Shown here: one piece after another, positions 55,064-63,975 of the stretch | Layout: the number at the start of each line of letters is the position of its first letter | How positions within the stretch are numbered: the first letter of the stretch is position 1 | Assembly (NCBI GenBank): GCA_964631835.1 | Contig: CAZWAD010000018.1 | Coordinates: 1 to 64,000 of the forward strand | From: Bog-950 sp964631835 | Lineage (GTDB): Bacteria; Bacteroidota; Bacteroidia; Chitinophagales; LD1 | Direction of reading: 5' to 3' | DNA: 64,000 bases | The notes under the pieces: generated by a model | The model's database searches: none | What the model was told of the DNA's origin: nothing | What the model saw: only the letters and a program-made list of their open reading frames with translations | Translations under genes and position numbers: made by a program

Positions 55064-56599
55064 TTAAGCAGACAAAGTTCCTTTTAATAAGTTCCTGTCT
55101 ATCTTACCATTCGGATTCCTCGGGAGTTTTTCGTACATGAAAAACTGCGAGGGTATCATGTATTTAGGAAGATACTCTGTTAGTTTTTTCCGGAGTTCTG
55201 AAACAGGAGTTTTATTACTGTCTTCATAAAACAGACAGATTTCTTTTTTATCCTGATTATATAGCACACAGGCATTGTCAATACTTGCCAATTGGTTAAC
55301 AATTACATGCTCAACCTCGCTCAGGTCAATACGGTAACCCAAATGTTTCACCTGAAAATCTTTCCGCCCGGCAAAATGAATTACACCGGAATCGTCCTGG
55401 TAAACTACATCACCGGTGCGGTAAATTAATTCAGAATACTTACCATTCAGCGGATTTTGAACGAAAGCCCTGGCAGTTTTTTCGGGATCATTCCAATAAC
55501 CCAAAGCCAGTGAAGAGCCTCTTACACACAACTCTCCTTTTTCATTTACCATAGCCGCCTTGTTTTCATCAGTAAGAATAAGAACATCTGTATTTCTACA
55601 GGGATAACCAATTGGAATTGGAACTTCGTTCGGAAAGTCTTTTTCAACAACGAAATATGTGCAGTCTAATGTTATTTCTATAGGACCATAAAGGTTCACA
55701 AACATGGCCTGAGGAACATGCCTGCGCCAATAGTTCAGATGCTTGGTCGGAAAAACTTCGCCTGCAAAAAGAATTTTTTGCATTTGGCTCATGTTGAAAC
55801 CGGAAAGAATATCGAAGTTTGCAATATTGACCATAATCGTGGGAACCCAGAAAATAAAGTTGACCTTTTGCGCCTCTAAATATTCCACCAATTTTACAGG
55901 AAACATGGCAAGCTGCTCCGGCAAAATAATCAGCGTGGCAGATTTTGCCAACAGTAAACAAAGTTCGTAACTGTAAATGTCAAAATACAGCGGTGAGAGA
56001 CTTCCTATAATTTCGTTGTCATGAATTTCCAGCGTAGATATTGACCACTCTGTAAAGTCAATAAAACTTCGGTGGTTCAGTACAACTCCTTTGGGGGTTC
56101 CTGTAGACCCCGAAGTATTGATAATGCAATAGGGGTCAGTATCAATAACTTTTTCGAGCCGCTTAAAAAGAATTCCTTCATCTCTGTCGGAAGTTTCCGA
56201 CTTTAACACTTCTTGAATATCTAAAATTGAAGCATTTTGTAGAACCAGAGTTTGAATAAGTGGTAGCAATTCCGTATTAGTAATGATTAATGTTGGTTGT
56301 ATTTTTTCCAGAATCACTTTTATTCTTGCCTCTGGATTTTTAATATCAAGATTCATGTATGCATTTCCACTGTAAGTTATTGCGAGATTGGCAATGACAC
56401 TTTCTATGCTTTTGGGAAGAAATACCGCTACCGGGGCATTTAAACAATCCTTTTTCCCAAGTATGGAAAAAGCAACTTGTTTGGATTTTGAAACCAAATT
56501 TGCAAAATCCAAAGTTCTACTTCCGTCAATAACGGCAACTTTATCAGGGTTTTCTTTTACCGCTCTGTTCTCTAAATACTCAATTACGTTAATTTGCAT
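55064..56599 (-). CDS. Adenylation enzyme (amino-acid or acyl activating, DltA-like)
   Basis: The 511-aa AMP-forming enzyme has core motifs INTSGSTGTPKG (160-171), FVNLYGPIEITLDCTYFV, YRTGDVVYQDDSG and GRKDFQVKHLGYRIDLSEVE. The C-terminal catalytic Lys is K499 (PNGKIDRN). Length and motif spacing resemble DltA and stand-alone NRPS adenylation domains rather than acyl-CoA synthetases. It should activate an amino or hydroxy acid and load the carrier at 53961. It is the first gene of the operon, divergent from the giant PKD protein. No clear promoter box was found upstream. Confidence 0.9.
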   Translation of the reverse strand: MQINVIEYLENRAVKENPDKVAVIDGSRTLDFANLVSKSKQVAFSILGKKDCLNAPVAVFLPKSIESVIANLAITYSGNAYMNLDIKNPEARIKVILEKIQPTLIITNTELLPLIQTLVLQNASILDIQEVLKSETSDRDEGILFKRLEKVIDTDPYCIINTSGSTGTPKGVVLNHRSFIDFTEWSISTLEIHDNEIIGSLSPLYFDIYSYELCLLLAKSATLIILPEQLAMFPVKLVEYLEAQKVNFIFWVPTIMVNIANFDILSGFNMSQMQKILFAGEVFPTKHLNYWRRHVPQAMFVNLYGPIEITLDCTYFVVEKDFPNEVPIPIGYPCRNTDVLILTDENKAAMVNEKGELCVRGSSLALGYWNDPEKTARAFVQNPLNGKYSELIYRTGDVVYQDDSGVIHFAGRKDFQVKHLGYRIDLSEVEHVIVNQLASIDNACVLYNQDKKEICLFYEDSNKTPVSELRKKLTEYLPKYMIPSQFFMYEKLPRNPNGKIDRNLLKGTLSA

Positions 56600-56808
56600 T
56601 TCCTGAATCCGGCCTCTATACCGTTCCTGTTTCAGGCAAATAAAATCATTCTTCTTTCATCTTTTAATGAAGTAAAAAACTACCGGCTTTACCCTATTGA
56701 AGCTATTCTTAGACGCTTTGATATATTCTCTTGGTACTTACCACCGCTTTGTCACATTTATCGTCTAATTTTAGCACTGCATTAGTTACATTAACGCAGT
56801 TATTGAAC

Positions 56809-59800
56809 ATGCGAATAGCATTTCGTTTATCAAGTTTGGCCATAATTTTTGCAAGCTGGCTTATTCCCAAAAGTTCAATTGCCCAAACCTTACCCAATCA
56901 AATTTCAGGACTATCATTATGGCTAAGAGCAGATAGCTTGGTAACCAAAGACGTAAACGATTTTGTAAGCAGTTGGAGTAACAGTACGGGAACTGGTGCA
57001 AGTTTCAGCCAAAGTACTTCTGCCGCACAACCCAGATGGGTTGACAATGTCTGGAACGGAAAACCAGTAATACGATTTGACGGCTCTAATGATTTTTTGA
57101 ATGGCGGAAACAACTACCAGATGGGAATGAATAACCGCACTTCGTTTATTGTTTGCAAAGCCAATACTATAAGCGGTTATACTTTTTACTCACAGGCCGC
57201 TACCTGCGGTGGTTCTTTCCGGTACAGTTTCACACACAGTAGCGGTAGCGGTTTGTTTATTTATTACAATGATGGTCCCGACATTTTTTTAAATACGAGT
57301 CAAAGCCCCTTAAATTCCAATATCTGGAGCAATGTGATTAACCGCTCTGCACTGCAAATGAAGTTGTATAAAAATAGTGCTCAAATTCCACAGGTTTTAA
57401 GTTTAAATTCCACAGCCCCCTTTGTAAACATCTGCAATTTTGTAATCGGCTCTTACGACCCGGGGCAAAGTTTTCTAAACGGAGACATTGCCGAATTCAT
57501 CATTTACGACCGTGCGCTTTCCGATGCTGAACGGAATCAAATTGAACTTTACCTTGCCAGGAAGTATGCCCAACAGATAAACCTCGGACCTGACATTAAA
57601 CAAACAACCGGAAGCATGTGTTCCATTACTTTAGATGCCGGAGCCGGTTTTCCCTCCTATACATGGTCAACCGGTGCCGGTACGCAAACCATCGCTGTAA
57701 ATCAGCCGGGTATATATTGGGTTAGTTCCACCGATGCATTCGGATATACAACAAGCGATACCATCAAAGTGTCATTTATTACAGTGCCGGATACTATTCT
57801 GTGTCCCGATTCAACTCTTGCGGTTGGAACAGGGTTAACAGGTAGTTACACATACACATGGTCAACGGGTGTTAATACACCAATTATCAGCATAAATTCA
57901 GCCGGAACTTACCGGGTAACAGTAAGTGACGGAACCTGCTCCCGAAGCGATACATTCACGGTTACGCTTAACTCGTTTCCTTCTTTAGTTAGTCTTGGAC
58001 CAGACACCACGCTTTGTTTGGGAAACGCTATCGGTTTGCAATCTGGTTCACAGTTGGTAAGCTCCTACCTTTGGGCACCCGGTGGAGCAACTACACCTTC
58101 AATTTCGATATCCGGTTCAGGAACTGTCAATTACTCGGTAACAGTAACCGATTCGCTGGGTTGCAAAGCGGATGACAACATATTGGTAACTATCGCGGGT
58201 GCTGCTCCTTCTGCCAATTTCAGAGCCGATACAGTTTGCCAAGGTGTAGCCACAAGCTTTATAAACATGTCTACCCCCGCCCTCATTGATTCATTCCTTT
58301 GGAACTTTGGTGGTAGTAACACCAGCACGCTTGAAAACCCTACCTTCACTTTTAATTCTCCGGGAATTCATAACGTTACTCTTACGGTTACATCCGGCAC
58401 TATTTGCAAAAACAGTATTACTAAACCTGTTTTTGTTCGTGCAGGTCCTTCCGTAAGTTTTAATGTTCAGCAGGATGCATGCGTTGCCAATCCGTATTTC
58501 TTTTCGGGAAATGTAATTATAGATACAGGAGATGCGGTTACAGGTTATAATTGGTCGTTTGGAGACGGAAGCCCGAATTCAAATCAGTTAAATACTTTTC
58601 ACACTTATTCTTCAACCGGAAATAGAACCGTTACCTTCACAGTAACCACACAAAATGGCTGCACCGGTGTGTATACCGGTACCTTATCAGTTGTTTCTTC
58701 CGCGCCCATTCCCGGTCAATGTACCCTTAATTATCCTCCACAAGGATTTATTGGTGGCAACTACCCTCTTCGCTTTTCCTGGAATGCAGCAACCGGAGCC
58801 GCAAGCTATACCTTACAAATTGCGCGTGATAATATCTTTTCTATTCTGCCTTATGTTATTCCTGGTATTACAGGTTTGGATACTACACTATTTATCTCTT
58901 CTGGAAATTATTACTGGCGGGTTTTATCGGTTAATGCCTGTGGCGATAATGTTGCTTCTGCCGTCAGGCAGTTTTCCATCATTGACATTAACAGTGTCAA
59001 TTGCCTTAACCTCTGGCTGAGGGCTGACGGACGGGTAGACAAAAGCGCAAACGATACCGTGAGCAGCTGGAGAAATGAAATTTTGGCAAGCACCGTCAAA
59101 TTCGATTCGGCATCTTCTGCTTCTCAGCCCAAATGGGTTAATAATGTTTTAAACGGGCGACCTGTAATTCGTTTCAATGGCGCTGAAGATTTTTTGAGTG
59201 CCGGAGATGTTCTGGATGTCAGGCAAAACAGCCGCACTGTTTTTACAGTGAGTACCACCAACACAACTACTTACACTCTTTACGCAAAAGCCGATGGGCC
59301 CGGGAAAAGGCTCGGCTTTGTGGCAGCAGGAAGTCTTTATGTTTTCTTCGATGCCGGCAATTCTGTGCAATATACTCATCCGACAGCACCCACCGGCAGC
59401 AATATTTTTACCTATAAAGCTGACAGGTCTCAGCAAATCCTGAGATTTTATCGCAACAGCGGGCTCTTGGGTTCGGCTACTCCGGTTTCCACCAACGATT
59501 TGGATGTTGACGAGCGGTTTTTACTTGGCGCTTATAACCAGGGTGCTACCAACCAGATTTTTTACCTCAATGGCGACCTTGCTGAAATGATTATGGCTGA
59601 TTGTGTGTTGCCCGACAGCGTGCAAAATCAAATTGAACAATACCTCCGGTTTAAATACGCCCCTCAGATAAATCTGGGACCGGATATTACGGTTTCCTCT
59701 GGCGTATGCCCCATTAGCCTGAATATTGGCTCCGGATTTACTTCTATACAATGGAGTAATGGTGCCACTACACCTTCTGTTTCACTTTCTACGGGCGGAA

Positions 59801-62163
59801 CATATTGGGTTACCGCTAAAGATATTTTCGGATACACCACTGCCGATACGATAGTAATAACCCTGCCCTACCAGGGTATCAATGCAGGAAATGCCACCAT
59901 TTGCTTAGATGACTCCATACCGCTGATTCAGCAAATTTCCCCCACAACAGGACTTACCTTTCAGTGGTATTTGAATAACAATCTTATTGCTGGCGCGGTA
60001 TCTGATACTTTCCACGCTTCTGTTCCCGGAAATTATTATTCCGTTATCAGCGATGGCTCCTGCTCCATATACTCCGATACTATTGCCATAGGTGTTGATA
60101 CCTTTAAGTTAATGTCGCTTCTTCCATCAGATACAACCATTTGCGGTGGTAACGATATTGCTGTATCTGCTCCGCAGGCAACTTCCTATTTATGGAGTAC
60201 CGGGTTGCCGGATACCACTTCCGGCCTGGTAATAACTTCAACCGGTGATTATTCAGTTACTGTGACCAACTCCAACTCGTGCGTTGCAACCGACAGCATT
60301 CATGTAATTATTAAAGGTGTTGCTCCGCTTACTGATTTTGAGATTCGCGATATTTGCAATGGCGATGTTATAACCTTTACCAATAATACAGTTCCTAATC
60401 TTCCGGACTCTATCCATTTCTGGCAGTGGAACTATGGTGACGGAAACACAGATACATTTCAAGCCGCAGTCAGCCCTTCGCATGTATTTCCGTCCATAGG
60501 CTCTTATCCGGTTACTTTATTTATAGTAACCGATTCGGGATGTACCGGAATTAAGACAAAAACCCTGGGTGTTTATCCTTATCCGAGTGCCGATTTCAGC
60601 TATACGCCTCCGGCAATTTGCGCGCAAACCAATGTTTCCTTTCTTGGCAACAGCCAAATTGCTTTCCCCGACTCCATAAGCACATGGACCTGGGTATTTG
60701 ACAATACCGATTCATTTTTTACGAAAAACGTTTCGCGAATATTCATTGATACAGGAACTGCCAACGTAACTTTCAAGGTAACTTCCAACCACGGATGCTC
60801 CGATTCACTTACCCGTTCCGTTTACATTTATCCTGCTCTGAATGCCGACTTTGAATTCAGCAATATTTGCTTTGGAGGTTTTACTTTGTTTGCCGACAGC
60901 AGCACCGGTGATTCCATCATCTCGTATTTTTGGGATTTTGACGATGGCAGTTTTCCATATACCTTACCAAACCCCCCGCACCAGTTCCCAGCGGCTGATA
61001 GTTTTAATGTACGGCTGATAATAAGGAATGCCACCGGCTGCGCTGATACGGCCGTAAAGCAGGTAGTTATTGTTTCCAACCCGGTTGCTTCGTTCGTAAG
61101 CCCTAATATTTGCCTCGGTTTTGATTATGCCCCGGCAGACAGCAGTATTTCGCTGAGCGAACCCATTGCCATGCGGAGGTGGTTCATCGGTGATTCTGTT
61201 TTTACTACTTCTTCGCCTCATTATTTGTTTTTTAATACCGGAACCTACCCGGTTAAGCTGGTGGTTTCTACCGGCAGCGGCTGTTCCGATTCGGTAGTGA
61301 AGAATGTTACCGTTTCTCCTAACCCCTCGGTGGTGTTTTCGTTCGCGCCTCTTTATGGCGAGGCTCCGCTGGATGTTACTTTCGATAATTTCAGCACTAA
61401 TGCTTCTGCTTTCCAGTGGGATTTTGGTGACGGAAGCAATTTTTCAACCGCATTTGCGCCCATGCATACCTATCTGCTAAATGATACCTTCAACATTACG
61501 CTTACTGCTTCGTCCGATTCGGGTTGTATGAACTCTTCTATCAGGCGTTTGGTGGTGGCTCCTACCGAACTTGACATTGCTGTTGATAATGTTGACGCGG
61601 AAATCATTAACCAACAGGGGGGCTCGGCATTAGTAAAGGTAAGCGCCCGCATAAGCAATGTGGGAACGCGCCTTATTACTTCGGCCAAGCTTTATGCCAT
61701 GCTGGGTGGCGGAGGTGTTATTGCCGAAGACCTTACCGATACGCTGAACCCGGGCGATGTTACCGTTTATGTTTTCGATGCACAGTTTGTGCTGGCTTAC
61801 GGAAATACCGAAACCTATGTATGTGTGGAAGCGCGCAGTACTAATAATGGCGAAGCCGAAAAACGTTACGATAACAATGCGGGGTGTACCTCGCTCGATG
61901 GTAATATTCAGCTTATGGGGCCTTTCCCGAACCCGGTTAACGACAAATCGGTGCTGGGCGTTATACTTCCGAAGACCGGACGGGTAAAAATTTCAATTGC
62001 CGATGCCCTCGGGCAGTATGTTTACAAGGAAACCGAGTTTGTATTGCCTGCCGGCAGAAGCGATTTTGAAATTCCTGCGCAGCAGTTGAGCGCGGCAGAG
62101 TATTTTATCCGCGTTATATATAATGATGAAAAGTATGTGAGGAAGTTTATCATAAAACGGTAA
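56809..62163 (+). CDS. Giant PKD-repeat surface protein with T9SS domain
   Basis: The product (1784 aa from the signal-peptide start MRIAFRLSSLAIIFASWLIP) has two LamG-like modules that begin with LSLWLRADSL at about residue 35 and LNLWLRADGR at about 733. Each is followed by INLGPDI and an Ig-like unit (FGYTTxDTI). Many PKD domains follow, seen as WNFGG, WSFGDGS, WDFDDGS and WDFGDGS. Near the C-terminus is a CARDB-like unit (LDIAVDNVDAEI), then a T9SS type A domain (LMGPFPNPVNDKSVLGV). It is probably an adhesin or glycan-binding protein. The frame is open from 56731 but the earlier residues are not a signal peptide. Confidence 0.9.
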   Translation: MRIAFRLSSLAIIFASWLIPKSSIAQTLPNQISGLSLWLRADSLVTKDVNDFVSSWSNSTGTGASFSQSTSAAQPRWVDNVWNGKPVIRFDGSNDFLNGGNNYQMGMNNRTSFIVCKANTISGYTFYSQAATCGGSFRYSFTHSSGSGLFIYYNDGPDIFLNTSQSPLNSNIWSNVINRSALQMKLYKNSAQIPQVLSLNSTAPFVNICNFVIGSYDPGQSFLNGDIAEFIIYDRALSDAERNQIELYLARKYAQQINLGPDIKQTTGSMCSITLDAGAGFPSYTWSTGAGTQTIAVNQPGIYWVSSTDAFGYTTSDTIKVSFITVPDTILCPDSTLAVGTGLTGSYTYTWSTGVNTPIISINSAGTYRVTVSDGTCSRSDTFTVTLNSFPSLVSLGPDTTLCLGNAIGLQSGSQLVSSYLWAPGGATTPSISISGSGTVNYSVTVTDSLGCKADDNILVTIAGAAPSANFRADTVCQGVATSFINMSTPALIDSFLWNFGGSNTSTLENPTFTFNSPGIHNVTLTVTSGTICKNSITKPVFVRAGPSVSFNVQQDACVANPYFFSGNVIIDTGDAVTGYNWSFGDGSPNSNQLNTFHTYSSTGNRTVTFTVTTQNGCTGVYTGTLSVVSSAPIPGQCTLNYPPQGFIGGNYPLRFSWNAATGAASYTLQIARDNIFSILPYVIPGITGLDTTLFISSGNYYWRVLSVNACGDNVASAVRQFSIIDINSVNCLNLWLRADGRVDKSANDTVSSWRNEILASTVKFDSASSASQPKWVNNVLNGRPVIRFNGAEDFLSAGDVLDVRQNSRTVFTVSTTNTTTYTLYAKADGPGKRLGFVAAGSLYVFFDAGNSVQYTHPTAPTGSNIFTYKADRSQQILRFYRNSGLLGSATPVSTNDLDVDERFLLGAYNQGATNQIFYLNGDLAEMIMADCVLPDSVQNQIEQYLRFKYAPQINLGPDITVSSGVCPISLNIGSGFTSIQWSNGATTPSVSLSTGGTYWVTAKDIFGYTTADTIVITLPYQGINAGNATICLDDSIPLIQQISPTTGLTFQWYLNNNLIAGAVSDTFHASVPGNYYSVISDGSCSIYSDTIAIGVDTFKLMSLLPSDTTICGGNDIAVSAPQATSYLWSTGLPDTTSGLVITSTGDYSVTVTNSNSCVATDSIHVIIKGVAPLTDFEIRDICNGDVITFTNNTVPNLPDSIHFWQWNYGDGNTDTFQAAVSPSHVFPSIGSYPVTLFIVTDSGCTGIKTKTLGVYPYPSADFSYTPPAICAQTNVSFLGNSQIAFPDSISTWTWVFDNTDSFFTKNVSRIFIDTGTANVTFKVTSNHGCSDSLTRSVYIYPALNADFEFSNICFGGFTLFADSSTGDSIISYFWDFDDGSFPYTLPNPPHQFPAADSFNVRLIIRNATGCADTAVKQVVIVSNPVASFVSPNICLGFDYAPADSSISLSEPIAMRRWFIGDSVFTTSSPHYLFFNTGTYPVKLVVSTGSGCSDSVVKNVTVSPNPSVVFSFAPLYGEAPLDVTFDNFSTNASAFQWDFGDGSNFSTAFAPMHTYLLNDTFNITLTASSDSGCMNSSIRRLVVAPTELDIAVDNVDAEIINQQGGSALVKVSARISNVGTRLITSAKLYAMLGGGGVIAEDLTDTLNPGDVTVYVFDAQFVLAYGNTETYVCVEARSTNNGEAEKRYDNNAGCTSLDGNIQLMGPFPNPVNDKSVLGVILPKTGRVKISIADALGQYVYKETEFVLPAGRSDFEIPAQQLSAAEYFIRVIYNDEKYVRKFIIKR

Positions 62164-62167
62164 TGAT

Positions 62168-62360
62168 ATGACACGAATTTCACGAAGATCATTGAACAGC
62201 CTAAGAGATATGACACGAATTACACGAAGAACATTGAACAGCTTAAGAGATATGACACGAATTTCACGAATAATATTGAACAGCCTAAGAGATATGACAC
62301 GAATTACACGAAGAACATTGAACAGCCTAAGAGATATGACACGAGTTTCACAAGAATATT
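62168..62360. repeat. 42-bp tandem array A5 (GACACGAATT units)
   Basis: ACACGA occurs at 62171, 62213, 62255, 62297 and 62339, each 42 bp apart. Units alternate GACACGAATTTCACGAA with GACACGAATTACACGAA and share the tail GAACATTGAACAGCCTAAGA. The 17-mer GACACGAATTACACGAA is the exact reverse complement of the repeat that brackets the GxxExxY gene. Confidence 0.9.
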
Positions 62361-62375
62361 AAACGACTGAATGAA

Positions 62376-62451
62376 TAAGACACGAATTTCACGAATTTCA
62401 CTAATTAAATGCGAAAGAATTATTCGTGTTGTTCGTGTAATTCGTGTCTTA
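62376..62451. repeat. Long imperfect hairpin before the GxxExxY gene
   Basis: TAAGACACGAATTTCACGAA at 62376-62395 and its extension to about 62408 pair with 62418-62451, which ends TTCGTGTAATTCGTGTCTTA. The arms are about 33 bp with seven mismatches or so, and the loop is about nine bases. It is made from the same GACACGAATT word as array A5, in both orientations. Confidence 0.8.
62432..62448 (+). repeat. 17-bp bracket repeat, left copy
   Basis: TTCGTGTAATTCGTGTC, identical to 62912-62928. The two copies stand in the same orientation on either side of the GxxExxY gene. Confidence 0.85.
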
Positions 62452-62495
62452 TCATTGTATTTCTCCGGTGCAATTCGTGAAAACCCTGCCAAATC

Positions 62496-62870
62496 ATGAG
62501 CAGCCTTATTTATAAAGAAGAGTGCTACAAGATTATTGGCTGTTGTTTGGAAGTTCACAAAGAGCTGGGAAAAGGTTTGAATGAAGTAGTTTACAAAGAT
62601 GCCTTAAGTATGGAGTTTAAAGAACAGCTTATTCCCTTCGAGCGCGAGGTGCAATACGAAATTGAATACAAGGGGCACATTCTTCCGCATTATTATTATG
62701 CCGACTTTATTGTTTTTGATAAAATAGTGCTTGAAGCGAAAGCTATTGAAGGATTAACCAATAGCCATGTTAAGCAAACGCTGAATTACTTAGCCGCTTC
62801 CAAACTCAAACTGGGTTTACTTATTAATTTCGGTGAAGATTCTCTTAAACATCAACGAATAATACTTTAA
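62496..62870 (+). CDS. GxxExxY-family protein
   Basis: The 124-aa protein has the naming motif G27-x-x-E30-x-x-Y33 (GKGLNEVVYKDAL). A PD-(D/E)XK-like core follows with D70 and E80-x-K82 (YYYADFIVFDKIVLEAKAI), then LNYLAASKLKLGLLINFG. The family is predicted to belong to the PD-(D/E)XK nuclease superfamily and often occurs in several copies per genome in Bacteroidota and relatives, from memory. Its function is unknown. It lies alone, bracketed by identical 17-bp repeats and preceded by array A5 and a hairpin, which suggests a mobile or recently moved cassette inserted before purN. Confidence 0.92.
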   Translation: MSSLIYKEECYKIIGCCLEVHKELGKGLNEVVYKDALSMEFKEQLIPFEREVQYEIEYKGHILPHYYYADFIVFDKIVLEAKAIEGLTNSHVKQTLNYLAASKLKLGLLINFGEDSLKHQRIIL

Positions 62871-62911
62871 CCCCAATTACCGAATGATTTTTTTGTATTT
62901 ATTTCGGACCA

Positions 62912-62928
62912 TTCGTGTAATTCGTGTC
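62912..62928 (+). repeat. 17-bp bracket repeat, right copy
   Basis: Identical to 62432-62448 and ending 11 bp before the purN start codon, so the upstream region of purN is formed by this repeat. Confidence 0.85.
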
Positions 62929-62939
62929 AATCTATCACC

Positions 62940-63503
62940 ATGAAACACATTGCCATATTCGCCAGCGGCAAGGGAAGTAACGCCCGGGCTATTATTAATT
63001 ACTTCCAAAACCATGCTTCGGTAAAGGTTGCGCTGATAGTTACCAATAACCCCGAAGCGGAGGTGGTAAAAATTGCCCATAGCCAAAAAATTATTTCGGC
63101 TGTGGTAAGCAAAAAGTTCCTCAACGATGAAAAGGAAATGCCCAGGCTGCTCGATGCCCAGAAAATCGACTTCATTGTTCTTGCCGGATTCCTTCAGCTT
63201 GTTCCTTCATACCTGCTTAACCGGTATTCGCAGCGCATGGTTAACATTCATCCCGCGCTGCTGCCCAAATTCGGAGGGCAGGGCATGTATGGCATTAAAG
63301 TTCATGAGGCGGTGCTGGCTGCGGGCGAAAAAGAAACCGGCATTACCATACATTACGTAAACGAAAAGTATGACCAGGGCGAAATCATTCTTCAAAAAAA
63401 ACTGAAAATAGCCCCGGGCGATACTCCCCAAACCCTTTCGCCCAAAGTTTTGGCGCTGGAGCACAAATGGTATCCTAAAACCATCGAAAAACTGCTGGTT
63501 TAA
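62940..63503 (+). CDS. purN: Phosphoribosylglycinamide formyltransferase
   Basis: PurN transfers a formyl group from 10-formyltetrahydrofolate in purine synthesis. The 187-aa length fits. It has FASGKGSNARAIINYF at the phosphate-binding site and the catalytic N102 and H104 (VNIHPALLP). D145 lies in VNEKYDQGEII and HEAVLAAGEKETGITIHYV comes just before it. Its promoter region has been replaced or built by the repeat cassette of the GxxExxY gene. It is far from purS and no other purine genes are near. Confidence 0.96.
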   Translation: MKHIAIFASGKGSNARAIINYFQNHASVKVALIVTNNPEAEVVKIAHSQKIISAVVSKKFLNDEKEMPRLLDAQKIDFIVLAGFLQLVPSYLLNRYSQRMVNIHPALLPKFGGQGMYGIKVHEAVLAAGEKETGITIHYVNEKYDQGEIILQKKLKIAPGDTPQTLSPKVLALEHKWYPKTIEKLLV

Positions 63504-63543
63504 TACGTTTTTCACTACCTTTTTCGGGTTTTTATAGCCTTTT

Positions 63544-63625
63544 CCGAAGATTTTATTCCCGTTTTATAACATTTCACAAGCTATTCCGAAGATTTTATTC
63601 CTGTTTTATAACATTTTACCCTTTA
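63544..63625. repeat. 42-bp duplication after purN
   Basis: CCGAAGATTTTATTC followed by GTTTTATAACATTT occurs at 63544 and again at 63586, exactly 42 bp apart. It leads directly into array A6, so the 21-bp phase theme begins here. Confidence 0.85.
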
Positions 63626-63667
63626 TTTTCACCACGTTTCTAATCATTTTCACCACGTTTATTAATT

Positions 63668-63975
63668 TTTCACGTGAAATTTTCATATTTATGGTGAAAA
63701 TATTGGCACTTATGGTGAAAAAATAGGCTTTTATGGTGAAAATAAAGGCATTTATGGTGAAAAAACAGGCACTTATGGTGAAAATAATGGCACTTATGGT
63801 GAAAAAACAGGCACTTGTGGTGAAAAAATAGGCACTTATGGTGAAAATAATGGCACTTGTGGTGAAAAAACAGGCTTTTATGGTGAAAATATTAACTTTT
63901 GTGGTGAAAAGAATCAGGTTTGTGTATGAAATATTCAGTTTTCTGTGAAAAAGAATGGCTTTTCTGTAAAAAAAA
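63668..63975. repeat. 21-bp tandem array A6 (GGTGAAAA units) with mirrored start
   Basis: GGTGAAAA occurs at 63693, 63714, 63735, 63756, 63777, 63798, 63819, 63840, 63861, 63882 and 63903. Degenerate units at 63924, 63945 and 63966 keep the phase. The array is preceded by the palindrome TTTCACGTGAAA (63668-63679), and before that by two inverted units (TTTTCACCACGTTT). The A-runs recur every 21 bp on the same helix face. Confidence 0.9.
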
